A stretch of DNA of 15,048 nt. Source: CAYOMP01 sp964405075 (GTDB lineage: Bacteria > Bacillota > Clostridia > Lachnospirales > Lachnospiraceae). Shown here one piece after another: positions 1-6,617 of this stretch. The notes under the pieces were generated by a model. The model was not told the DNA's origin. It saw nothing but the letters and a program-made list of their open reading frames with translations, and searched no databases. Position numbers and translations under genes: made by a program. The DNA lies in NCBI GenBank assembly GCA_964405075.1, contig CAYOMP010000056.1:1-15048 (forward strand), written 5' to 3'. Within the stretch, counting starts at the first letter, position 1; the number at the start of each line of letters is the position of its first letter.

Positions 1-1182
1 TAATTCTTCATCTTTTAAGATTTCAGTATGGAGAGCTTCAACACCGTTTACGCTAAATCCATAGTGAATATCCATATGAGCCATATGAGCTCTGTTATCT
101 TTATCGATGATAGCTACTCTTTCATCATCGTATTTAGCTTTTACTCTCTTATCTAATTCTTTAATGATTGGTACTAAGTGTGGTACAACCTTTTCTAAGT
201 AATCTAATGGCCATTTTTCTAATGCTTCTGCTAAGATTGTATGGTTAGTGTATGCACATGTTTTAGAAACAATTTCAATAGCTTCATCCATTGAGATACC
301 TTCAGCTGTTAATAATCTAATCAATTCAGGAATAACCATTGATGGATGAGTATCGTTAATCTGAATTACTACATGTTCATGTAATTTTCTTAAATCATAT
401 CCGTTTTCTCTACATTCATCTAAGATGTACTGAGCACCGTTACTTACCATGAAGTACTGCTGGTAAATTCTTAATAATAAACCTTCTACATCACTATCAT
501 CTGGATATAAGAATAATGTAAGGTTCTTAGCGATATCTTCTTTATCAAAAGAAATTCCATCACCAACAATACTTTCATCAATTGTTTCAATATCGAATAA
601 GTGTAATTTATTACATCCACTTTCATAACCTGTAACATCGATATCATATAATACTGAAGTAGCTGTAAAATCTTTGAAAGGAACTTTGTAACTAACTGCA
701 GTTTTGTTTAACCAGCTTTCTTCTGTAATCCAAGGATTCTTAGTTTCTTTCTGTAAGTGATTAGCTGTAAACTCCTGTTTAAATAAACCAAAATGATAAT
801 TAAGACCAATACCATCACCGTTTAATCCTAATGTAGCAATTGAATCTAAGAAACAGGCTGCTAATCTACCAAGACCACCGTTACCTAATGATGGTTCTAA
901 TTCGATTTCTTCAATTTCAGTAATGTCTTTTCCATTTTTCTTTAATACTTCTGCTACTTCATCAAACATTCCTAAATTAATTAAGTTGTTTGATAATAAT
1001 TTTCCAATTAAAAATTCAGCAGAGATATAGTATAACTTCTTATCTCCTTTGTTGCTTTCTTTTTCTTTAATGCTATTTTTTGTAAGTTCTAATAAAGCAT
1101 AATATACTTCTTCATTTGTACATTCAGAAATCTTTTTCTGATATCTGGCATCTACGATTGACTGTAACTTTGATTCTAACAT
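1..1182 (-). CDS. glgP: Glycogen phosphorylase, N-terminal 394 residues (cut by window edge)
   Basis: Cytoplasmic alpha-glucan phosphorylase (GT35), which releases glucose-1-phosphate from glycogen or maltodextrin using phosphate and pyridoxal phosphate. The visible part is the N-terminal half. It contains the family block EPSLGNGGLGRLAACFLDS (about residues 96-114), NGDGIGLNYHFGLFKQ (121-136), and QINDTHPSMVIPELIRLL (274-291). The last codons read VNGVEALHTEILKDEEL, matching the conserved VNGVAxLHT segment. Full family members are about 750-830 residues, so the lysine that binds the cofactor lies outside the window. The ATG at 1182 is chosen because AGGAGG lies at 1189-1194, six bases upstream. 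The gene has its own promoter and is separated by a terminator from the preceding operon. Substrate (glycogen or maltodextrin, glgP or malP) cannot be decided from this half. Confidence 0.95.
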   Translation of the reverse strand, partial: MLESKLQSIVDARYQKKISECTNEEVYYALLELTKNSIKEKESNKGDKKLYYISAEFLIGKLLSNNLINLGMFDEVAEVLKKNGKDITEIEEIELEPSLGNGGLGRLAACFLDSIATLGLNGDGIGLNYHFGLFKQEFTANHLQKETKNPWITEESWLNKTAVSYKVPFKDFTATSVLYDIDVTGYESGCNKLHLFDIETIDESIVGDGISFDKEDIAKNLTLFLYPDDSDVEGLLLRIYQQYFMVSNGAQYILDECRENGYDLRKLHEHVVIQINDTHPSMVIPELIRLLTAEGISMDEAIEIVSKTCAYTNHTILAEALEKWPLDYLEKVVPHLVPIIKELDKRVKAKYDDERVAIIDKDNRAHMAHMDIHYGFSVNGVEALHTEILKDEEL

Positions 1183-1260
1183 AAGAAACCTCCTAAAACT
1201 TTTACTTACACCATTTTAATATATGGTAAATTAATTGTTTCATTCTCTCTTTTTTGAGTT

Positions 1261-1300
1261 TTCGTTTTTTTCGTTTTTTACGAAACTTTTCGAAACTTTT
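1261..1300 (-). promoter_or_regulatory. CGAAA/TTTCG repeat block, candidate operator in glgP leader
   Basis: The plus strand carries a perfect 10-bp tandem repeat, CGAAACTTTT at 1281-1290 and 1291-1300. TTTCGT at 1269-1274 and ACGAAA at 1280-1285 form an inverted repeat around five T. The block begins a few bases after the predicted glgP start point, where a bound repressor could block initiation or elongation. In RNA the inverted repeat could form a six-base-pair hairpin. The bound factor is unknown, and its role as an operator is inferred from symmetry and position only. Confidence 0.4.
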
Positions 1301-1313
1301 CTGTTATGTTTTG

Positions 1314-1342
1314 ATTTTAGCATTGTGTTCTATCATTGTCAA
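1314..1342 (-). promoter_or_regulatory. Sigma-A-type promoter for glgP
   Basis: Read on the minus strand: a perfect -35 TTGACA (1342-1337), a 17-base spacer, and -10 TAAAAT (1319-1314) preceded by TG one base upstream (extended -10). Transcription would begin near 1307 and leave a leader of about 125 bases before the glgP ATG. The leader also holds an imperfect inverted repeat (about 1203-1229; TTACCAT against ATGGT-TAA) close to the ribosome binding site. Confidence 0.8.
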
Positions 1343-1393
1343 TAAATAATCTAAAATTTAATTTTTACATACTGCTTTTTATAACTTTTTTAC

Positions 1394-1425
1394 AAAAAAA
1401 GACACATCCCTTTATAGAATGTGCC
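1394..1425 (-). terminator. Rho-independent terminator after the LytTR/LiaF-like operon
   Basis: On the minus strand GGCACAT (1425-1419) pairs with ATGTGTC (1407-1401). The stem has seven pairs including one G-U, with an 11-base loop, and is followed directly by seven T (1400-1394). It lies about 65 bases past the stop of the LiaF-like gene and upstream of the glgP promoter, so it insulates the two units. Confidence 0.8.
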
Positions 1426-1489
1426 TTAATAATTCTTTTATTCATTTCTCTAAAATATTATCTATAGTTTTCTAAAGTATCAGAATACA

Positions 1490-2224
1490 TTAGATATAAT
1501 ATATTTCAATTCCACCAAATGATGCATTTCCTTCTATATATAAACAATTACCAGATTCTACTGCCTGACAAGTACCAAATTCCTTAACTCCCGCAAGACC
1601 TAATCTTACATTATTTTTCACTCTCCATGTTCTTGGTACATATAATTTAACATCACCAAATGAAACATCAATATCAGCAGTACAGTTTCCATTTGCAGGA
1701 GTTACATTGTCAAAATATGCTTTTAGTTCGCCAAAGGAACATCTTAAGTTCGCTCTTTCAAAATATGACGAATTAATGTATTTCACACTTGAACCAAAAG
1801 AAACACTGCAATTAACAATACTTTCTCCATTTGTATAGCTAGTATCTTCACCAAAAACTACATTATCACTATCCTTTTGCTCAAATCCATGATTCATATC
1901 ATATCCCCAGTCAGTTATTACCTTCTGTCTTGGAAAAATCATATGTAGCCCTGCTGATAAGAGTATTGCAATCAATAGACCTGGCCAAAAATCTAAATCT
2001 GGCAAACCTAAACTAGTATCAAATATTGCATACAATAATATTGATGCAAATATACTCTCATCAATTTTTTTACATATAATTCCGTTTACCAATGTTACTC
2101 CTAGAAATGCTCCTATAATTACAGTTGCAATGTTTACATCTCCCAACCATCCAAACTGACTAAATATTATAAACACTGCTGCTAATATTAACATTAACCC
2201 CCATGTAATATTTCCTCTTCTCAT
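1490..2224 (-). CDS. LiaF-like membrane protein (PspC/LiaF-type TM domain plus C-terminal beta domain)
   Basis: 244 residues. The N-terminal 100 residues are a compact hydrophobic domain with about four membrane segments (roughly 7-24, 31-50, 57-72, 80-96), starting with the RRGNxxWGLxLIxxG-like pattern of LiaF/DUF5668 proteins. A short charged linker follows. The C-terminal domain (about 115-244) has repeated SFG motifs (SFGSSVKY, SFGELKAY, SFGDVKLYVP, SFGGIEIY), as in the LiaF C-terminal or DUF4097-like beta-helix fold. Members of this group typically act in cell-envelope stress sensing or as negative partners of a regulator. The start is set by AGGAG placed inside the last codons of the LytTR gene. 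Only one base separates the two reading frames, so they are almost certainly co-translated. The exact signal is unknown. Confidence 0.8.
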   Translation of the reverse strand: MRRGNITWGLMLILAAVFIIFSQFGWLGDVNIATVIIGAFLGVTLVNGIICKKIDESIFASILLYAIFDTSLGLPDLDFWPGLLIAILLSAGLHMIFPRQKVITDWGYDMNHGFEQKDSDNVVFGEDTSYTNGESIVNCSVSFGSSVKYINSSYFERANLRCSFGELKAYFDNVTPANGNCTADIDVSFGDVKLYVPRTWRVKNNVRLGLAGVKEFGTCQAVESGNCLYIEGNASFGGIEIYYI

Positions 2225-2225
2225 A

Positions 2226-2681
2226 TTATCGTCTCCTTCTTTCTTCCAGTCTTTCGACTAATACTTTGTAATAGTTTCTTGATACATACACTGTCTTATG
2301 ACCTTTATCAAATTCTACTGCACTTGAAGCTGTTATATTCTTAGTTATTGAATATATATGGTTCAAATTAATAATTGTTGACTTAGATATTCTCATAAAT
2401 TGTCCCGACAATTTTTCCTCTAATTCATACAATTTATAGTTAGTATCGAATACCTTATCAAAAGTGTGGGCTTGCAAAATACCTGCCTCTGTTTGGAAAA
2501 AATAAATCTCATCTAATGAAATAAAGTATTCCTTTTCACCACTTCTTAATGTAATTCCCTCTGCTGTTCTCTCTTCAAGTAATCTTTTTTGAATATCTAT
2601 GATGTCCTGATTTATTTCTTTACATTTGATAACTACTTCTGTTTCTGTTGCATCAGCATCAATTTCAATTCTCACTTTCAT
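2226..2681 (-). CDS. LytTR-family transcriptional regulator without receiver domain
   Basis: 151 residues. The C-terminal two thirds (about 45-147) is a LytTR DNA-binding domain: the sequence runs through YFISLDEIYFFQTEAG, then LSGQFMRISKSTIINLNHI (91-109), then VSRNYYKVLVERL. The N-terminal 40 residues are short and charged, with no phosphoacceptor domain, so activity is probably controlled by another partner. The obvious candidate is the membrane protein encoded one base downstream. This pairing of a small LytTR protein with a LiaF-like or DUF3021-type membrane protein is common in clostridia and lactic acid bacteria. The ribosome binding site is poor: GGGAG lies about 14 bases before the ATG. 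A direct-repeat array upstream of the promoter suggests autoregulation. Confidence 0.88.
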   Translation of the reverse strand: MKVRIEIDADATETEVVIKCKEINQDIIDIQKRLLEERTAEGITLRSGEKEYFISLDEIYFFQTEAGILQAHTFDKVFDTNYKLYELEEKLSGQFMRISKSTIINLNHIYSITKNITASSAVEFDKGHKTVYVSRNYYKVLVERLEERRRR

Positions 2682-2739
2682 TGATTACTTCACATCTCCC
2701 TCTTTTCTCTTCTTGTTTGGATATCCTTAAGATATTTTA

Positions 2740-2767
2740 AGTATAACACTAATATTTTTCTTGTAAA
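2740..2767 (-). promoter_or_regulatory. Promoter of the LytTR/LiaF-like operon
   Basis: Minus-strand -35 TTTACA (2767-2762), a 16-base spacer, and -10 TATACT (2745-2740) preceded by TG one base upstream, an extended -10. Start near 2733, giving a leader of about 50 bases. The direct repeats end eight bases upstream of the -35, the position expected for an activator touching RNA polymerase. Confidence 0.75.
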
Positions 2768-2775
2768 CAGACTTT

Positions 2776-2810
2776 AGGTAAGAGGTAAATATTCAAAGGT
2801 AAGAGGTAAA
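2776..2810 (-). promoter_or_regulatory. Probable LytTR operator: two perfect 14-bp direct repeats, 21-bp period
   Basis: The plus strand carries AGGTAAGAGGTAAA at 2776-2789 and again, identical, at 2797-2810. Each copy holds two AGGTAA hexamers seven bases apart, so four hexamers start at 2776, 2783, 2797 and 2804 on a seven-base lattice. LytTR regulators are known to bind direct repeats spaced about two helical turns apart. These sit just upstream of the -35 of an operon that itself encodes a LytTR protein. The match to published half-site consensus is only partial, so specificity is inferred from arrangement. Confidence 0.7.
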
Positions 2811-2819
2811 GAAAAAGAC

Positions 2820-3563
2820 TTAAAGTAAACTTTTTCCATTCACTTTAAGCCATTCCTTACCTTTTTTATAATCAGGAAGTGTAGATTCTACCACATTCCA
2901 AAATCTATCCGAATGATTCATTTCCTTTCTATGAGCTAACTCATGAACCACTAAATAGTCTATTACAAATTCAGGTGCCTTAACTACTTTCCAATTGAAA
3001 TTAAGATTTCCTTTACTGCTGCAGCTTCCCCATCTGGTTTTTTGCTCTTTTATAGATATACGTCCATAAGACACTTGCATTTTCTCGGCAAATATCTTAA
3101 CCTTTTCCTCAAATACTTTCCTTGCATATTCCCTATAAAAATCCTCAATCAAATTAGCAAGTTCTTCCCTATTATCTATATCTTTAACATATGCAATTAC
3201 AAAATCACCATCAAAGTATACTTTATTCTTTCTTCCTAATTTAAATATTTGTAAATTGTAACTTTTCCCTTTGAACATTAGAACACTACCATTTTTTAGT
3301 TCTGACAGACTCATCTTGTCAAAGAAGTGCACTTTTTCCAAAGTTTTCATTTTCTGAATATTATTCCATATCCATTGTTCCTTTTCTTTTATTATATTAT
3401 CAATGTATTCCGGCGAAATCCCTCTTGGAGCATATATTATTATTTGTCCATTTTCTTTTACCTTTAGAGCAATTGATTTTCTATTTGAAAAAGATAATGT
3501 GCATTTAATTTCTTCATTATTAACTTGTATATTTTTTTCAACCAAATAACGTGTATTTTTCAT
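2820..3563 (-). CDS. YgjP-like zinc metallopeptidase (M48/DUF45 family)
   Basis: 247 residues with no signal peptide or membrane segment, so cytoplasmic. The C-terminal half has the family signature: WGSCSSKGNLNFNW (178-191), then the zinc motif HELAH (207-211), with NHSDRFW (216-222) supplying the third histidine ligand H217. The N-terminal half is the usual DUF45 beta-rich region (SIALKVKENGQIIIYAPRGIS at about 30-50). Length fits the family (about 230-250). Physiological substrates of this family are not established, so only the fold and probable peptidase chemistry can be stated. The ribosome binding site is weak, and no clear promoter was found in the 150 bases upstream. It may be read through from the acetyltransferase gene. 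Confidence 0.88.
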   Translation of the reverse strand: MKNTRYLVEKNIQVNNEEIKCTLSFSNRKSIALKVKENGQIIIYAPRGISPEYIDNIIKEKEQWIWNNIQKMKTLEKVHFFDKMSLSELKNGSVLMFKGKSYNLQIFKLGRKNKVYFDGDFVIAYVKDIDNREELANLIEDFYREYARKVFEEKVKIFAEKMQVSYGRISIKEQKTRWGSCSSKGNLNFNWKVVKAPEFVIDYLVVHELAHRKEMNHSDRFWNVVESTLPDYKKGKEWLKVNGKSLL

Positions 3564-3609
3564 AATCTGCTTTCAACTATACTCTTTATGAGTTTTTGCT
3601 ATTTATTAT

Positions 3610-3637
3610 TTGACACCGAACACTCGTAACTTATAAT
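3610..3637 (+). promoter_or_regulatory. Orphan consensus promoter on the plus strand
   Basis: A perfect TTGACA (3610-3615), a 16-base spacer, and a perfect TATAAT (3632-3637), oriented opposite to every gene in the window. RNA would start near 3644 and run antisense into the 3' end of the acetyltransferase gene (from 3714). No credible reading frame follows it: an ATG at 3723 opens only eight codons and has no ribosome binding site. A weak hairpin (AATAC/GTATT at about 3653-3667) followed by CTTTTT at about 3675-3680 could end a very short RNA. Confidence 0.5.
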
Positions 3638-3713
3638 ATTTTACTCCTTAACAATACCTCTTGTATTCGACTGTCTTTTTCAAAATATATATTATTAATC
3701 CTTTAGTATTTTT

Positions 3714-4214
3714 TTAGTTATTATGTATCATATGAAGCTTATCCCATGATACTCCATTAAACTCTAAAGCACTTTCTTCTATATAATTATTTTTAAACCC
3801 CAAGGATTCATAGCATTTAATGGCACCAATATTATTTGTAAACACACCTATGGAAATGTTATCTATTTTCAATATGTTATGGGCATACTCCATAGCTAAT
3901 GTCAACATCTTTTTCCCATAGCCCTTGCCACGTTTGGATGTATCAATAACAATAAAGCCAAAATACATTTCATTTTTTTCAAAGTCTATTTCCTTAATTG
4001 CAAAATGTCCCACAGGTGTTCCTTTTTCGTTTATAGCTGTAAATGTAAACATATTATCCATTTTGTCTATACCTGATTGCCATTCATTGAATGCCTCTTC
4101 TGTCAATGGATATTCAAAATTGTTACAACTCCATTTTTGAAAGTCTTCCTCACTTACAAACCATTCTTTTATATATTTGGCGTCACCGGTTTTGTATGGT
4201 CTAATTCTTAGCAT
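3714..4214 (-). CDS. GNAT-family N-acetyltransferase
   Basis: 166 residues, single GNAT domain covering the whole protein. The acetyl-CoA pyrophosphate-binding loop is RGKGYG (95-100), preceded by the beta-4 strand MYFGFIVID. The late motif NNIGAIKCYESLGF (127-140) is the usual NxxAxxxYxxxGF of GNAT enzymes. The N-terminus (RPYKTGDAKYIKEWF) resembles RimJ/RimL-like and antibiotic-acetylating members, but the acceptor (protein N-terminus, amino sugar or small amine) cannot be told. The ATG is set by GGAGG at 4220-4224, five bases upstream. A good promoter lies 25 bases before the ATG, so the gene does not depend on the upstream hydrolase operon. Confidence 0.9.
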   Translation of the reverse strand: MLRIRPYKTGDAKYIKEWFVSEEDFQKWSCNNFEYPLTEEAFNEWQSGIDKMDNMFTFTAINEKGTPVGHFAIKEIDFEKNEMYFGFIVIDTSKRGKGYGKKMLTLAMEYAHNILKIDNISIGVFTNNIGAIKCYESLGFKNNYIEESALEFNGVSWDKLHMIHNN

Positions 4215-4246
4215 AATATCCTCCGTTCAATCTTAAAGCTATCTAA

Positions 4247-4275
4247 AGTATACGTGAATAAAGTCTATCTGTAAA
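4247..4275 (-). promoter_or_regulatory. Promoter of the GNAT acetyltransferase gene
   Basis: Minus-strand -35 TTTACA (4275-4270), a 17-base spacer, and -10 TATACT (4252-4247). The expected start is near 4240, giving a leader of about 25 bases that includes GGAGG. Both hexamers match consensus at five of six positions. Confidence 0.8.
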
Positions 4276-4327
4276 GCAAGTTACACACCTTAAAATACAA
4301 CAGGTATATATAATTTGTTTATTAGCC

Positions 4328-4350
4328 AAAAAATCTCATTCAAAAGAGAT
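4328..4350 (-). terminator. Weak terminator-like hairpin
   Basis: On the minus strand ATCTC (4350-4346) can pair with GAGAT (4337-4333) around an eight-base loop, followed by six T. Five base pairs is a poor stem, but the T run and its place between the hydrolase operon and the acetyltransferase promoter make it a possible backup stop for read-through. The rest of 4215-4511 holds the acetyltransferase promoter and the larger hairpin and is otherwise empty. Confidence 0.35.
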
Positions 4351-4452
4351 ATCCTTCTTATTTTATATGTACCTGATGTCCATTTTTCTTTTCATTAAAT
4401 TACAAAAACTGCACTATTTTTGACGATATGAGAAATTTCCTATAAAGCCAGA

Positions 4453-4498
4453 ACAGCTTCTTTTTGAAAAGAAATATCTCTTTTCAAAAAGAAGCTGT
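4453..4498 (-). terminator. Perfect 20-bp inverted repeat after the GH115 gene
   Basis: ACAGCTTCTTTTTGAAAAGA (4453-4472) is repeated exactly inverted at 4479-4498, with a six-base loop. It begins 13 bases past the GH115 stop, the normal place for a terminator of the uptake operon. However, the sequence after the stem on the minus strand (TCTGGCTTT) lacks a real U tract, so it may instead protect the mRNA 3' end or stop transcription from both sides weakly. Confidence 0.6.
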
Positions 4499-4511
4499 CT
4501 ATTAGTCATTT

Positions 4512-6530
4512 CTATGCGGGATTATCTCCCAACTTTTCTTCCATTAACTCAAATAATGCTAAATTATTTAAGTGATTCTCCATATTTAATATTAGCATAA
4601 CTCTACGGTCTTCTACAGAATATAAGAATTCTCTCTGCCACTCATAAAAATGTGGTCCATCTCCAAGATTTCTCAAAAAGCTCATTAACCCTTCTAATAC
4701 CCAAGCCGATTGCTTAATGTCTGCAAGGCATTCATTTTCATAATAATTTTTCCATTTACCGTGTTCACGGCTTCTCATTGCATTATCTGCTATCAGATAA
4801 TTCTTTCTAGCGACACCAGCCTTATAAAACGCAACTTTAAAATCTTTACTAAATGCATTTATCAAACTCTGGCACACATTATATGCACCCAAATAACAAT
4901 AATAATGTATCTGTGCCTGTAACAAAATAGTATCCTTAAATAATTCTTGGGATGCTCCCTTCATACTTGCAGCAATTACTTCACATTCATCCAAATATTT
5001 TTTATATTCATTTACCGCCTGCTTGCAAATACTGGTATACCACCCAACCTGTTTTTCTAAAGAATCAGCATTGGTAGCCCACCTAAGTTCCTCTGCCAAA
5101 TTGCTTTTGTCACGCATGTATTGAGAAATTAGTATTCTAGGAACATGATTAGCAAATTGTTCACCTGCATAGTCATCTTCGTTTTCTCCATATTTTACTG
5201 CGTATCTATAATAATCATTTATGGCTTCTGACACCTTTTTGGCATTATCTGCACCATAATACTTTTCAATATAATTAGTTCTATGTTCATCAATATCCAC
5301 TTTACCATCTCGCCACATAGCAGCTATATAGTCTAATGTATAAACGTGAGGCTTAATATTAGAACAATTAATTATCCAATAATCCTTAATGCCCCTTGAT
5401 ATTACATTCTCTAATTCCTTTTTTACAAATTCTGGTGAATTAGGTAACATTGTCATATGGTTGGCTGCCTGCAAATCATAAAACGAGGCATGATAATATA
5501 TTCCATGATTCCCTTTATCTCCTTCATTCGGCAATGCCACTACTCTTGGATTATGGTTTCCCTGTCTTCTACTAACCATTTTACCAAAACCATTATCTGC
5601 CCATATCTTAATTACATCTTCTGGCAAATCTAAATAGCCACCCTTATACAATTCCATCGTTTCGCCATAAAGATTAGTACAACATACTGCATTTATATTC
5701 TGCTGTTTTACCATGTTGTACTGTTTTCTTATAAGCGAACTCATTAACTTGCCTCTTGATTCAGGTGTGGAATATTGCGGGTCATCATCCCAAAATGGTC
5801 TATCACCCTGACCTCGAAAGCCTATATTCCATATTACCTTCATATCCTTTTGCTCTTCTAATCCCATTCGCCAAAGTTCTTCAAACTTCTCCGGATTCTT
5901 GTCATATGAAGCTTGAAGATTGGGATACACTCGGGCAAACATCGGAGCTCCAAGTGGTTCTGCATGATGGTGCGTAATGTACAATCCCATATCTGATGCC
6001 ATCCTGTTATACTTTCTGGAGTTCTTATCAGTCCCTGGAATTGTCATATTTCCACCGAGACGAAGTAATGCCTCAAATACCATTTCCCATGGTTCATCCT
6101 TATGTCTATTCACATACCAAGTATCAAGGAGTACCTCGTCATTGACAAACCACCCCCGATACTTAATGGCATATGGTTGTGACACAAATATTTGCTTTTC
6201 AATATTAACGCTTTGTTTTTTCTCAGGTTCATTATCAAGCCAGAACCAAAAAGGCTTAACTCCTAGGTATTTTTCACTAATGTATAACAAAGCATATACA
6301 AACCCCAATTCATCTGCCGCTTGTAAAATCAATTCGTCTTTCGTTTCTACAATTAGTTTGTAGCATTCTTTTTGAATTTCACTAGATTTTTGCAAAAGAA
6401 TTGTATTGGCAATACCTTTTTCATCACCAAACACTTTCTTCATATCTCTCTTCAAAATATTGATAGCATTTGCTATAGGCTTACTTAAATATTCTGATTT
6501 AATTGTTGTATTCCCATTTAAAGTAAACAT
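4512..6530 (-). CDS. GH115-family glycoside hydrolase (putative cytoplasmic alpha-glucuronidase), compact form
   Basis: 672 residues. Known GH115 enzymes remove (4-O-methyl-)glucuronic acid from xylan and related glycans. Family features visible: an N-terminal domain with AADELGFVYALLYISEKYLGV (about 71-91), KYRGWFVNDEVLLDTW (123-138), MGLYITHHHAEPLGAP (181-196), NLYGETMELY (286-295), DLPEDVIKIWADNGFG (301-316; the usual form is DDNxG), GNHGIYYHASFYD (340-352) and YWIINCSNIKP (384-394). The rest is a helical domain. There is no signal peptide, so it should act on imported oligosaccharides. Characterised GH115 proteins are about 800-1000 residues, and the C-terminal domains found there appear absent. 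The start at 6530 is supported by GGAG seven bases upstream. It is the last gene of the transporter transcript, 87 bases after the permease. The family call is good; the exact linkage cleaved is inferred. Confidence 0.82.
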   Translation of the reverse strand: MFTLNGNTTIKSEYLSKPIANAINILKRDMKKVFGDEKGIANTILLQKSSEIQKECYKLIVETKDELILQAADELGFVYALLYISEKYLGVKPFWFWLDNEPEKKQSVNIEKQIFVSQPYAIKYRGWFVNDEVLLDTWYVNRHKDEPWEMVFEALLRLGGNMTIPGTDKNSRKYNRMASDMGLYITHHHAEPLGAPMFARVYPNLQASYDKNPEKFEELWRMGLEEQKDMKVIWNIGFRGQGDRPFWDDDPQYSTPESRGKLMSSLIRKQYNMVKQQNINAVCCTNLYGETMELYKGGYLDLPEDVIKIWADNGFGKMVSRRQGNHNPRVVALPNEGDKGNHGIYYHASFYDLQAANHMTMLPNSPEFVKKELENVISRGIKDYWIINCSNIKPHVYTLDYIAAMWRDGKVDIDEHRTNYIEKYYGADNAKKVSEAINDYYRYAVKYGENEDDYAGEQFANHVPRILISQYMRDKSNLAEELRWATNADSLEKQVGWYTSICKQAVNEYKKYLDECEVIAASMKGASQELFKDTILLQAQIHYYCYLGAYNVCQSLINAFSKDFKVAFYKAGVARKNYLIADNAMRSREHGKWKNYYENECLADIKQSAWVLEGLMSFLRNLGDGPHFYEWQREFLYSVEDRRVMLILNMENHLNNLALFELMEEKLGDNPA

Positions 6531-6617
6531 TTTCCTACTCCGTTGAATTCATTATTTTCGTGTTCGTATCTAAAATACCTTTAGTGTTTTAATATGACAC
6601 CTTTTCTTTCCTCTATC

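Noticed and set aside
2811..2836. GAAAAAG/CTTTTTC inverted repeat overlapping the peptidase stop codon
   Set aside because: Only seven AT-rich pairs with a 12-base loop and no clean U tract; too weak to call a terminator.
5977..6363. 128-codon open frame on the plus strand inside the GH115 gene
   Set aside because: Fully antisense to a well-supported gene, no ribosome binding site and no family-like sequence. The same applies to the other plus-strand open frames inside genes.
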